Part shown: piece after piece, positions 16,514 to 24,321 of the stretch | Layout: each line of letters opens with the position of its first letter | Numbering within the stretch: position 1 is the stretch's first letter | NCBI GenBank assembly: GCA_902489075.1 | Contig: CABTYO010000004.1 | Span: forward strand, 75,487-139,486 | Reading direction: 5' to 3' | Length of the DNA: 64,000 nt | Origin: an uncultured Faecalicatena sp. | Lineage (GTDB): Bacteria > Bacillota > Clostridia > Lachnospirales > Lachnospiraceae | Program-made: the position numbers and the translations under genes | Notes under the pieces: generated by a model | Seen by the model: the letters and a program-made list of their open reading frames with translations, nothing else | The model's database searches: none | What the model was told of the DNA's origin: nothing

Positions 16514-16975
16514 ATGAATCTGCAATCTTATATTGACAGTAAGAATATAACCAAATACCGTTTATCACAAATCAGTGGCATTCCAAAGACAACTGTTATT
16601 GATATTTGTTCCGGCAAAAGCTCATTGCAAAAATGTTCTGCCCGCACGGTGCAGCAGCTTGCAAAAGCGCTAGACTGCACAATGGAATTTATTATGTCTT
16701 TAGATACAACTAATGAGGACTATAACCGTGACACTGGGTTACCCTTAAATAAAAATTATCTTGAATGTGATTTACCACCTTATCTACAATCCTCTCTGAA
16801 AAATATGATTGCTTCTTGGAAGCTTATAGACAGCGGTAAAAAGGACTACCACTGGGATATGTGCTGGAGTGAGTTAAATGCGGATATCAATTCCGCAGAG
16901 ACCGAACAGGAAATATCCTCTGAACAGGCCTGGTATTTACGAGAAAAGTATTTAAGAATGAAACGGGGTGACTAA
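16514..16975 (+). CDS. HipB-like helix-turn-helix antitoxin
   Basis: A 153-residue protein with an N-terminal HTH (LQSYIDSKNITKYRLSQISG, then IPKTTVIDICSGKSSL; about residues 2-55) and a helical C-terminal part (about 85-150) that is probably the toxin-binding or regulatory region. ATG 16514 follows AAAGGG; a GTG at 16505 is in frame but badly spaced. It ends two bases before the HipA-like gene, forming a two-gene operon. By analogy with HipB it should bind the promoter palindrome and neutralise the kinase. The protein is longer than E. coli HipB, so its C-terminal half may have another role. Confidence 0.82.
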   Translation: MNLQSYIDSKNITKYRLSQISGIPKTTVIDICSGKSSLQKCSARTVQQLAKALDCTMEFIMSLDTTNEDYNRDTGLPLNKNYLECDLPPYLQSSLKNMIASWKLIDSGKKDYHWDMCWSELNADINSAETEQEISSEQAWYLREKYLRMKRGD

Positions 16976-16977
16976 GA

Positions 16978-17856
16978 ATGATTGATTTTACAAACCTGCC
17001 TGTGCGTAACAAAACCTACGCTGGTGCAAATGGAAGCAAGATTTCTGTTTTGTATAACAACGAGCTGTATATGCTTAAGTTTCCCGCTATTCCTGCAATC
17101 AACCAGGAAATGAGTTATGCAAACGGTTGTATATCTGAATATCTCGGCTGCCATATTTTTGAGAGCATCGGTATTCCGGTACAGGAAACCTTACTCGGAA
17201 CTTATACTAAAAACGAAAAGCAAAAAATTGTTGTTGCCTGTAAAGATTTTACGGCAGGCGGTCTTCTTCTTCAAGATTTTGCTTCACTGAAAAACACGAT
17301 TATTGATTCTACTCATAATGGTTATGGCACAGAACTGAATGATATTGTTAAAACCTTAGAGGAACAAACTGCTCTTGACCCGCAGAAGTTAACCGAATGG
17401 TTTTGGGACATGTTTATCGTTGATGCCCTTATAGGAAATTGGGACAGACACAACGGTAACTGGGGGTTCCTTTATAACATCAGCACCGATGAAATCACGC
17501 TCGCTCCCATATATGATTGCGGAAGCTGCTTGTTCCCACAGGCAGATGAAGAAATAATGCGGCGTACTTTAGATGATCCTGCAGAACGTGAAGTACGAAT
17601 CTTTGAAAGACCGCTCTCCGGGATTAAAATTAACGGTCAAAAAATACAATATTTTAAGTTTATTTCTTCTTTGGAAAACAACGATTGCAATCATGCGTTA
17701 AAGCGAATTTTGCCTAAAGTTGATATGAATAAAATCTATAAAATTATTGACGAAACACCTTTTATATCAGATCTCCAAAAAGATTTCTATAAGACTATGC
17801 TAAGGGAACGAAAGGAGCGTATTTTAGACTTTTCATATCAAAAACTATGTGGATAG
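16978..17856 (+). CDS. HipA-like Ser/Thr kinase toxin (short form)
   Basis: The 292-residue protein has the HipA kinase core. The catalytic loop is ALIGNWDRHNGNWGFL with Asp156, His158 and Asn161, and the metal-binding segment is PIYDCGS with Asp180. HipA kinases phosphorylate targets such as glutamyl-tRNA synthetase and arrest growth. At 292 residues it lacks the N-terminal domain of full-length HipA (about 440) and is closer to the CtkA/HipT-type short kinases. It follows the HTH gene directly, and a repeated palindrome lies after it. Target and toxicity are inferred from the family only. Confidence 0.83.
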   Translation: MIDFTNLPVRNKTYAGANGSKISVLYNNELYMLKFPAIPAINQEMSYANGCISEYLGCHIFESIGIPVQETLLGTYTKNEKQKIVVACKDFTAGGLLLQDFASLKNTIIDSTHNGYGTELNDIVKTLEEQTALDPQKLTEWFWDMFIVDALIGNWDRHNGNWGFLYNISTDEITLAPIYDCGSCLFPQADEEIMRRTLDDPAEREVRIFERPLSGIKINGQKIQYFKFISSLENNDCNHALKRILPKVDMNKIYKIIDETPFISDLQKDFYKTMLRERKERILDFSYQKLCG

Positions 17857-17927
17857 GAACGTTCCAATGTGTAGAGACAATATAATTGAAACTAATTAAA
17901 TTGAATAGGGGCAGTATGTTCAATTTT

Positions 17928-17980
17928 CAAAAGGGTCAGACCCCTCTGCGATTTATCCGCAGAGGGGTCTGACCCTTTTG
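17928..17980. terminator. Perfect 23-bp palindrome, copy 2 of the repeated hairpin
   Basis: Arms at 17928-17950 and 17958-17980 are perfectly complementary around a 7-nt loop (ATTTATC). The element lies between the convergent hipA-like and rbsB genes and probably works as a bidirectional terminator (CTTTTG on either side). Its right part is identical over 26 bp to that of copy 1 after pyrC. Confidence 0.75.
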
Positions 17981-18007
17981 CTCTTCATATTCAGAATATT
18001 CTGAAAT

Positions 18008-18928
18008 CTATTTGATCAACTCTACTTCTACCGGTATGGATTTCTCCACGCTTTCGCCCTGGATCATCTTGAGGGCTGTCAGGACTGCGGTCTCACCCAT
18101 CAGTTCCGGTTTCTGTGCTACGGTTGCTGCCATTTTGCCGGCTTTTACTGCGGCTACAGCATCATCTGTGGCATCGAATCCGACGACTTTGATATCTTTG
18201 CCGGAGGCGGAGATTGCCTCGACTGCGCCTAATGCCATCTCGTCGTTGTGGGCGAACACGCCTTTGATCGCGCCGTCGGACTGCAGGATGTTCTCCATGA
18301 CGTTCATTCCTTCTGCACGGTTGAAGTTGGCGGACTGGCTCGCTACGACGTCAAAGTCTTTGTCTGCTACCTGGTGGAAACCTTCTCCACGGTCGATGGT
18401 CGCGGATGCTCCAGGAACGCCCTGGATCTCGGCAACTTTTGCGCCGTCTCCGACCAGTTCTTTCAAGTATTCAGTTGCCATTTTTGCACCTTCCACGTTA
18501 TCAGATGCGATCTGGCAGTCTACGTCTGCTCCGTTGACCACGCGGTCTACGGAAATGACTTTGATTCCTTTTGACAGTGCATCTTTGACAACCGGGCCGA
18601 CTGCATCGGAGTCTACCGGGTTGACGATCAGAACGCTGACATTTCTGGAAATCAGGTCTTCGATATCACTGGTCTGTTTTGCCGCATCATCCCCGGCATC
18701 TACCACGATCAGGTCCACATCTTTCTCGGATGCAGTCGCTTTTGCACCGTCAGAAAGGGATACGAAGAACGGATTGTTCAATGTGGATACGGAAAATCCG
18801 ATTGCGCCGCTGCCTTCGTTGGTGGCGCCTGTGTTGTCCTCTCCGTCGATTGTGATTGCATTGCAGCCTGTCGCTGTAAATAATACGGCACAAGCCAATA
18901 CTGATACTACTAATTTCTTTAATTTCAT
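18008..18928 (-). CDS. rbsB: Ribose ABC transporter substrate-binding lipoprotein
   Basis: The 306-residue receptor begins with a lipoprotein signal (MKLKKLVVSVLAC...ATGC, lipidated Cys at about residue 22). A linker rich in Gly, Asp and Asn is followed by a periplasmic-binding fold typical of RbsB: GFSVSTLNNPFF, VDAGDDAAKQTSDIEDLI, NPVDSDAV, VFAHNDEMALGA and VVGFDATDDAV. ATG 18928 with an AAAGG site is preferred to GTG 18937. It is the last gene of rbsRKDACB, which is less usual than a position before rbsK, and delivers ribose to RbsC/RbsA. Specificity for ribose is inferred from the operon. Confidence 0.93.
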   Translation of the reverse strand: MKLKKLVVSVLACAVLFTATGCNAITIDGEDNTGATNEGSGAIGFSVSTLNNPFFVSLSDGAKATASEKDVDLIVVDAGDDAAKQTSDIEDLISRNVSVLIVNPVDSDAVGPVVKDALSKGIKVISVDRVVNGADVDCQIASDNVEGAKMATEYLKELVGDGAKVAEIQGVPGASATIDRGEGFHQVADKDFDVVASQSANFNRAEGMNVMENILQSDGAIKGVFAHNDEMALGAVEAISASGKDIKVVGFDATDDAVAAVKAGKMAATVAQKPELMGETAVLTALKMIQGESVEKSIPVEVELIK

Positions 18929-18948
18929 CGCTTTCACCTTTCCCTTTC

Positions 18949-19887
18949 CTATCGTTTGCGGTCTGAAAGTACTGCAACGAGGATCACCAAACCTTTGATT
19001 ACATCCTGATAATATGAGGAAACCCCCAGGATATTCAATCCGTTATTTAATACTGCAATGATCAGCACGCCGACCAGTGTTCCGTAGATTTTACCGCGTC
19101 CGCCGCTCATGCTTGTTCCGCCCAGAGCAACGGCTGCGATGGCATCCAGCTCATATCCGTCACCCAGTGTCGGCTGTGCGGATTCAAGTCTGGACAGAAG
19201 GATAAGACCGGAAAGTGCTGCCATGAATCCGGAGATCGCGTAGGCAATAATTTTCGTCTTATGAATGTTAATTCCGGCAAGTTTTGCACATTTTGCATTG
19301 CTTCCTGTTGCATAGATTGCACGGCCGAAAGTTGTTTTCTGTAACAAGATATAAAATCCGATGAAAATAAGCAGAAGCAGGATGACCGGAATCGGGATAT
19401 GATAAAAGTTTCCTTTTCCCACTACTTTTAAAGTAAAGCTGCCACCGAGGTTGGAAATTGGCTTTCCATTTGTAAAGATCATAGTTAATCCACGGTAAAC
19501 TGTCATGGTGATCAGGGTTGCGATAAATGGCTGCAGTCTTCCTTTTGTGACGAGCACACCACTCACACAACCGAGTAAAATACCAATCACAAGTGCAAGG
19601 ATCATTGCCAGGCCTACCGGTACGCCATTTACGATCATTCCTGCACAAAGGGCTGTTGACAGGGCCAGTACAGATCCGACTGACAGGTCAATCGCATCGG
19701 TCAGGATGACGCAGGTCATACCAAATGCAATCAGTCCGTTGATGGATGACTGACGCAGCAGGGATAAAAAGTTGCTCCATGTTCGAAACTCAGGGCTTAC
19801 ACAGCTGATTCCGATTACAAGCAGAACCAGCGCAATCAACGCACCCAGATCCTGGGCATAGTTTAAAATTTTATTCTTCTCTTTCAT
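18949..19887 (-). CDS. rbsC: Ribose ABC transporter permease
   Basis: A 312-residue membrane protein of the BPD_transp_2 family with about ten hydrophobic segments. Signature stretches are LTDAIDLSVGSVLALS, GVLVTKGRLQPFIATL and the conserved cytoplasmic loop AVALGGTSMSGGRGKIYGT that docks the ATPase. The ATG overlaps the rbsA stop codon by one base (TAATG), with a GGGAGG site inside the end of rbsA, so translation is coupled. It forms the ribose channel with RbsA and RbsB. Confidence 0.95.
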   Translation of the reverse strand: MKEKNKILNYAQDLGALIALVLLVIGISCVSPEFRTWSNFLSLLRQSSINGLIAFGMTCVILTDAIDLSVGSVLALSTALCAGMIVNGVPVGLAMILALVIGILLGCVSGVLVTKGRLQPFIATLITMTVYRGLTMIFTNGKPISNLGGSFTLKVVGKGNFYHIPIPVILLLLIFIGFYILLQKTTFGRAIYATGSNAKCAKLAGINIHKTKIIAYAISGFMAALSGLILLSRLESAQPTLGDGYELDAIAAVALGGTSMSGGRGKIYGTLVGVLIIAVLNNGLNILGVSSYYQDVIKGLVILVAVLSDRKR

Positions 19888-21374
19888 TAGATTGTTCCTC
19901 CCGTTGCTAACGTCATAACATTTTCCTGATTTGCTTCCTCTTTACTGATAATTCCACGGACCAGTCCTTCGCGGACGACCATGATCCGGTCACTCATTCC
20001 CAGAACCTCCGGCAGCTCGGAGGAAACCATGATGATCGCCACGCCGTCTGCCGCCAGTTTATTAATGATCGTATAGATCTCCTTCTTCGCTCCGATATCC
20101 ACACCCCTGGTCGGCTCATCCAGGATCAGAATCTTCGGATCCGTGTGAATCCATTTTGCAAAAACAACCTTCTGCTGGTTACCGCCGCTTAAGTTATTGC
20201 ATTCATGATCCGGTCCGAAGCACTTGATATGAAGCTCTTCTATTGCCTTAGTTACCAGGTCTTCTTCCTTTTTCTTCTTTAAAAATACGTTCTTATCGGA
20301 AACCTTATCCAGATTTGCAAGCGCAATGTTCTTCTGGATACTTTCCTCCAGCATCAGACCTTCCGTCTTCCTGTCCTCTGTGATAAATCCAATTCCCTGC
20401 TTCATAGCCTGCATCGGCGATTTGATCTGGACTTCTTTTCCCTGGATCAGGATCTTTCCACTGTCATAAGGCAGATTTCCGAAAATCGCCTGCATAATCT
20501 CTGTACGTCCCGCGCCCATCAGACCAGATACGCCCAGCACCTCGCCTGCCCTTACGGAAAAGCTGACATTTTCGAACACACCCGCTTTTGTCAGACCTTC
20601 CACGCGCAGCATTTCTTCCTTGATCTCACTGTCTCTGGCAGGATAGCGTTCCCCGATCTCACGTCCGATCATCATCTTGACGATCTCGTTCATATTGGTC
20701 TCGGGAATATTTTTCGTCCCCACATAAGTACCGTCTCTTAATACGGAAATGCGGTCGCACAATTCAAAAATCTCTTCCATACGGTGTGATATGTATACAA
20801 TAGATACGCCTGATTTGCGGAGTCCCTGAATGACTTCAAAAAGGACTGCTGTCTCACTCTGCGTCAGCGCCGCTGTCGGCTCATCCATAATAATGACTTT
20901 GGCGTCAACCATCAGTGCCTTGCAGATTTCAATCATCTGCTGCTGCCCTACGGACAGGTTGGACATGGTCTCTGACGGTGAAATGGATACGCCTAATCTG
21001 TCCAGCGCCTCTTTCGCCTTCTTCCTCATTGCTTTGGAATCACAGAGTCCGAATTTCCCCTTGATTTCCTTCCCCATGAACAGGTTCTCTTCTACCGTCA
21101 GGTCAAAAAGCACGTTCAGTTCCTGATGGATAAATACGATCCCGTCCTTTTCCGCCTCCTGCGGATTTTTGTAGTGCACTTCTTTTCCATCCACAAGCAC
21201 GGTTCCGGCATCCTTTGTGTAAACGCCGGTCAAAATCTTCATCAGTGTGGACTTTCCGGCACCATTTTCGCCCATCAGTGCATGGACTTCCCCATCGCCG
21301 AGGACAAATCCCGCATCTTTTAAGACCTGGTTGGTCCCAAAGGCTTTGTCAATTCCTCTCATTTCTATCTGCAT
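19887..21374 (-). CDS. rbsA: Ribose ABC transporter ATP-binding protein (double ATPase)
   Basis: This 495-residue protein has two fused nucleotide-binding domains. The first carries Walker A GENGAGKST, signature LSVGQQQM and Walker B VIIMDEPTAAL. The second has the degenerate P-loop region GLMGAGRTE, signature LSGGNQQKV and Walker B ILILDEPTRGVD. This is the layout of RbsA/MglA/AraG. ATG 21374 (MQIEMRGIDKAFG) is chosen because AGGAGG precedes it; the frame open to 21419 would add a non-family tail. It energises ribose import with RbsC and RbsB. Confidence 0.95.
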   Translation of the reverse strand: MQIEMRGIDKAFGTNQVLKDAGFVLGDGEVHALMGENGAGKSTLMKILTGVYTKDAGTVLVDGKEVHYKNPQEAEKDGIVFIHQELNVLFDLTVEENLFMGKEIKGKFGLCDSKAMRKKAKEALDRLGVSISPSETMSNLSVGQQQMIEICKALMVDAKVIIMDEPTAALTQSETAVLFEVIQGLRKSGVSIVYISHRMEEIFELCDRISVLRDGTYVGTKNIPETNMNEIVKMMIGREIGERYPARDSEIKEEMLRVEGLTKAGVFENVSFSVRAGEVLGVSGLMGAGRTEIMQAIFGNLPYDSGKILIQGKEVQIKSPMQAMKQGIGFITEDRKTEGLMLEESIQKNIALANLDKVSDKNVFLKKKKEEDLVTKAIEELHIKCFGPDHECNNLSGGNQQKVVFAKWIHTDPKILILDEPTRGVDIGAKKEIYTIINKLAADGVAIIMVSSELPEVLGMSDRIMVVREGLVRGIISKEEANQENVMTLATGGTI

Positions 21375-21482
21375 ATTACTTCCTCCTGATCTGCAATACA
21401 GATGAATCCTTTCCTGCATCCTGCCCCTGCACTCTCCAAAATGCTGCCCTGAAAATGCCGAAGCTGTCTTATTTACCCCCTG

Positions 21483-21890
21483 TTAAAACAGGCAGGCTGA
21501 CTGCAGGATAATGTTCGCATATGGTGTCGTCTCTCCGGACCTGATCACGGCTTTGCAGGTCTTTGTTCTCTGCTTTAACTCGTCATGCGGAACATACTCA
21601 ATTTTGAAACCGGTTTCAAAATCGGTGAACAGCTCCATGATTTCACGTAAAACTTTCGGATTCTTCTCTTTGATTTCCTCCGCAAGAACGATTTTCTCAA
21701 TCTTCATGTCCGCTGCCACAGCCCTTAACACCTCCATAAATGAAGGCGTCCCCTTCACCAGTGCCAGGTCAATGCGCTCCGTCTCCTCCGGGATCGGCAG
21801 CCCGCAGTCCCCAACTGCGATTGTGTCCGTATGCCCCATATAGGAAAGCACCCTGGAAATGTCTGCGTTCAAAATTCCTGATTTCTTCAT
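21483..21890 (-). CDS. rbsD: D-ribose pyranase
   Basis: A 135-residue protein that speeds conversion of beta-D-ribopyranose to the furanose form used by ribokinase. The family start MKKSGILNADISRVLSYMGH and the catalytic-site GDCGLPIP are clear, and the C-terminus TTPYANIILQSA is typical. ATG 21890 has AGGAGGAG upstream. The open frame extends to 21995 only because it reads through a 48-bp repeat whose length is a multiple of three. A perfect LacI-type palindrome lies within this gene at 21601-21622. Confidence 0.94.
   Translation of the reverse strand: MKKSGILNADISRVLSYMGHTDTIAVGDCGLPIPEETERIDLALVKGTPSFMEVLRAVAADMKIEKIVLAEEIKEKNPKVLREIMELFTDFETGFKIEYVPHDELKQRTKTCKAVIRSGETTPYANIILQSACLF
21601..21622. 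promoter_or_regulatory. RbsR-type operator inside rbsD
   Basis: A perfect 22-bp palindrome with core TTTTGAAACCGGTTTCAAAA inside the rbsD coding sequence. It has the LacI-family half-site pattern TTGAAAC/GTTTCAA also seen at the rbsR promoter (23989-24004) and inside rbsR (23771-23784). Confidence 0.65.
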
Positions 21891-22020
21891 TACTTTCTCC
21901 TCCTGCTTATGTAACTTAGGCTTGGTCTTTTCAAGCCTTAGTTGCAAAGTACATCCTGTCGACTTGGGCTCGGTCCTTTCGAGCCTTAGTGACATGGATG
22001 TTACCTCGTTCCTGTAACTT
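21891..22020. repeat. 48-bp tandem repeat with hairpins and embedded Shine-Dalgarno, copy B (before rbsD)
   Basis: The same element as at 6643-6770, here between rbsK and rbsD. There is one full unit (21919-21966), a partial second (from 21967, diverging after 21993), and a third fragment (GTAACTTAGGCTTG) that overlaps the rbsK stop codon. The stems GGCTTG...CAAGCC and GGCTCG...CGAGCC are kept. The minus-strand downstream edge again reads TTACATAAGCAGGAGG and serves as the rbsD ribosome-binding site. Confidence 0.85.
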
Positions 22021-22915
22021 AGGCTTGACCTTTCGCCAGCTCTGCCGTTACCTCTTCAAATGTCGGCATGCCGCCCTGTGCCCCAAATTTTTCCGTGGAA
22101 AGGCTCGCTGCAACGTTACCGAATCTCAATGCCTCTCTCACGCTTTCCCCTTTTGCAATCTGTACCGTGAATGCTCCGTTTAAGGTATCCCCGGCTCCTG
22201 TTGTATCGACGACTGCGGCCTTGCGTGCCGGAACTAAAAGGACTTCTCCATCAGCCAGGCACATGCTTACACCTCTTGACCCCTGCGTAATCAGAAGCTT
22301 CTCCGGATATTTTTTCAGGAGTTCTTCTGCCCCGATCTCGTCCCCGAAAATGATCTTTGCCTCGTGCTCGTTCGGAGTCAGGTACGTTACCAGCTCTACG
22401 ATTTCCTGTTTCACAGGTCTTGCCGGTCCCGGATTGAGAACCACCTTCACACCATTTTCATGGCAGAGGCGGATCACATACTCATTCGTCTCCTGTGGTA
22501 TCTCATGCTGAAGAACTACGATCTCGGACTTTAACAGTTCCTCTTTGATACTGTCCACATAAGCCCTGTCAACACAGTCATTTGCTCCGGCTACCACGAT
22601 GATCGTATTGTCATTCTCACCGACTGTAATCAGCGCAATTCCGGTCGGAACACCTTCAACGGTGCGGATATTTCCCGTCTTCACGCCCATGTTGTTCAGG
22701 TTACTGATGAGCTCCTGCCCTGCGCTGTCATTGCCGACACATCCGAACATCTCCACATCCGCGCCGAGCTTCGCCATTGCCACTGCCTGGTTCGCACCCT
22801 TGCCGCCAGGGATGTACTTCAAGTCCTCCCCTTTAAGCGTCTCACCTTTGAGCGGAATCCGTTCCGCTTTTACTGTCATATCCATGTTGATGCTGCCTAC
22901 TACTGAAATCTTCAT
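22019..22915 (-). CDS. rbsK: Ribokinase
   Basis: The 298-residue PfkB-family kinase phosphorylates D-ribose to ribose 5-phosphate. The PfkB signatures are present: N-terminal GSINMDMTVKAERIP and GGKGANQAVAMAKLGA, and C-terminal DTTGAGDTLNGAF with the catalytic Asp. ATG 22915 has AAAGGATGG upstream and lies just past the rbsR stop at 22920. Its last two codons and stop fall in a fragment of the 48-bp repeat. Confidence 0.95.
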   Translation of the reverse strand: MKISVVGSINMDMTVKAERIPLKGETLKGEDLKYIPGGKGANQAVAMAKLGADVEMFGCVGNDSAGQELISNLNNMGVKTGNIRTVEGVPTGIALITVGENDNTIIVVAGANDCVDRAYVDSIKEELLKSEIVVLQHEIPQETNEYVIRLCHENGVKVVLNPGPARPVKQEIVELVTYLTPNEHEAKIIFGDEIGAEELLKKYPEKLLITQGSRGVSMCLADGEVLLVPARKAAVVDTTGAGDTLNGAFTVQIAKGESVREALRFGNVAASLSTEKFGAQGGMPTFEEVTAELAKGQA

Positions 22916-22919
22916 TGTT

Positions 22920-23906
22920 CTACCATCCTTTCTTCGTAGTCTCACGGTTAATAAGTTTCACTTCGAATATATTTTTCTGGGGTACTTCTTTTCCCTCAAT
23001 ATGATCGATCAGTATCTGTGCCGCCTTCGCCCCCATTTCTGCAATCGGCTGGGCAACAGTCGTCAGTTCCGGGGTCATCAGCCTGCTCATCATAATATTG
23101 TCAAACCCGATAAGCTGTACATCCTCCGGCACCTTTTTCCCGTGCCTTGTGAGCACCTTATATGCCGAGATGGCCGCCATGTCATTTGCCGCGATGATCC
23201 CGTCCACATCCGGGAACTGCTTTAAAAGTTCTTCTGTCCTGACCAGACCATCTTCATAATCATAGGAACAGTCTACATACTGTACTTTCACATCCCGTTC
23301 CTTACATACATCCAGATATCCCCGGAAGCGGTCCCTGCCACTGGAAACATTCTGTGGTCCCCGCATAGCTACAATGTTCTTACACCCGCACTCCAGCATG
23401 TGTTCCATGCCAAGGCGCCCTCCTTCGTAATTGTCGGAAGTGATACTGGCAACTTCATTCTTGTGCTTCACCGTCCGGTCCAGCACAACGACCGGGATTC
23501 TGGCGTCCTTCACCTTCTCCAGGATCTCATCCTCACTGGTCAGAAGGATGATTCCGTCGGCATTCATCCGGGAAAGAAGTTCAATACTGTTCTTCTCCTT
23601 CTCCGTATCATCGTTGGAGCTGCATAAGGTCAGCCTGTAACCGCGTTCATATGCTTCATTCTCAATCGCCTTTGCCATCTCATTGAAAAACGGGTTCTCG
23701 ATATTCGGTACAATCACACCAATCAGATGGGCTGATTTCTTGTACAGGGTCCTTGCCGCTTCATTCGGTTTGAAACCGGTTTCAGCAATCACCTGCTGAA
23801 CTCTCTGCTTCTTGATCTCGTCTACCTTTGCGGTCCCGTTGATTACTCTTGATACTGTTGCCGGAGAAACCCCGGCGAGGCTTGCTACTTCTCTAATGCT
23901 GATCAT
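22920..23906 (-). CDS. rbsR: LacI-family ribose operon repressor
   Basis: A 328-residue regulator with an N-terminal LacI helix-turn-helix (IREVASLAGVSPATVSRVING, about residues 3-25), the hinge helix ARTLYKKSA, and a periplasmic-binding-like ribose domain (PNIENPFFNEMAKAIE, LDRTV, AANDMAAISA, IGFDNIMMS). ATG 23906 with GAGGTG is preferred to the GTG three codons upstream. It is the first gene of the operon it should control; operator-like palindromes lie at its promoter, within its own gene and within rbsD. Confidence 0.93.
   Translation of the reverse strand: MISIREVASLAGVSPATVSRVINGTAKVDEIKKQRVQQVIAETGFKPNEAARTLYKKSAHLIGVIVPNIENPFFNEMAKAIENEAYERGYRLTLCSSNDDTEKEKNSIELLSRMNADGIILLTSEDEILEKVKDARIPVVVLDRTVKHKNEVASITSDNYEGGRLGMEHMLECGCKNIVAMRGPQNVSSGRDRFRGYLDVCKERDVKVQYVDCSYDYEDGLVRTEELLKQFPDVDGIIAANDMAAISAYKVLTRHGKKVPEDVQLIGFDNIMMSRLMTPELTTVAQPIAEMGAKAAQILIDHIEGKEVPQKNIFEVKLINRETTKKGW
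23771..23784. promoter_or_regulatory. RbsR-type operator inside rbsR
   Basis: A perfect 14-bp palindrome TGAAACCGGTTTCA within the codons for the N-terminal part of RbsR. It shares the core of the 22-bp palindrome in rbsD and resembles the promoter site about 220 bp upstream. Confidence 0.6.
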
Positions 23907-24321
23907 GGATGTCACCTCAACTCTCGTCTGCTGTCATATTCTCTGATGTACTGACTCTTTATATTACATTTTATGTGTATTTTCTCTTTTGAAACCCGTT
24001 TCAAGCTTGACTTTATTATATGTTTTGTATATTTAATTGTCAATTGGTTCTGAGGAAGTTAATTTTTTTTAGGAATTCTGCATATTTACAGGAAGGCTTT
24101 TGAGATGAAACAGCCTGAATATTTAGATATATTTCACAAAACAGCTCCACTCAAAAAAAGATATAGCCCCTTTTATCTTTCCAGGAATCTATATCTTTTA
24201 TATTTGCTGCCCTCACTTTATCTTTCTATATTCCATTCTCTAAGAATCAACAGGAATAATCTCCAGTTCATAAACTTCTGGCTGGTAAAATAGGCTCTGG
24301 CAGTTCCTTTCTTTTTTCTAT
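23907..24321. other. Intergenic region between rbsR and the GH2 gene
   Basis: About 415 bp without a convincing gene. The left side carries the rbs promoter and operator. The right side has an imperfect inverted repeat (AAAAGATATAG at 24156-24166 and CTATATCTTTT at 24189-24199), possibly a processing or termination structure for the GH2 transcript arriving from the right. A short plus-strand frame at 24105-24293 has no ribosome-binding site and is not called. Confidence 0.5.
23989..24043 (-). promoter_or_regulatory. rbs operon promoter and operator
   Basis: On the minus strand TTGACA (24038-24043), a 17-bp spacer and TATAAT (24015-24020) form a consensus sigma-A promoter. Ten bases downstream of the -10 box is the LacI-type site with half-sites TTGAAAC and GTTTCAA (23989-24004), well placed for repression by RbsR. 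Confidence 0.88.

Noticed and set aside
21891..21995. N-terminal extension of RbsD including 16-residue repeats
   Set aside because: The frame is open only because the 48-bp repeat is a multiple of three; copy A carries stops in the same frame and RbsD homologues start at MKKSGIL.
24105..24293. Plus-strand 62-codon frame in the rbs-GH2 gap
   Set aside because: No ribosome-binding site, composition driven by AT-rich sequence, overlaps an inverted repeat; no recognisable protein features.
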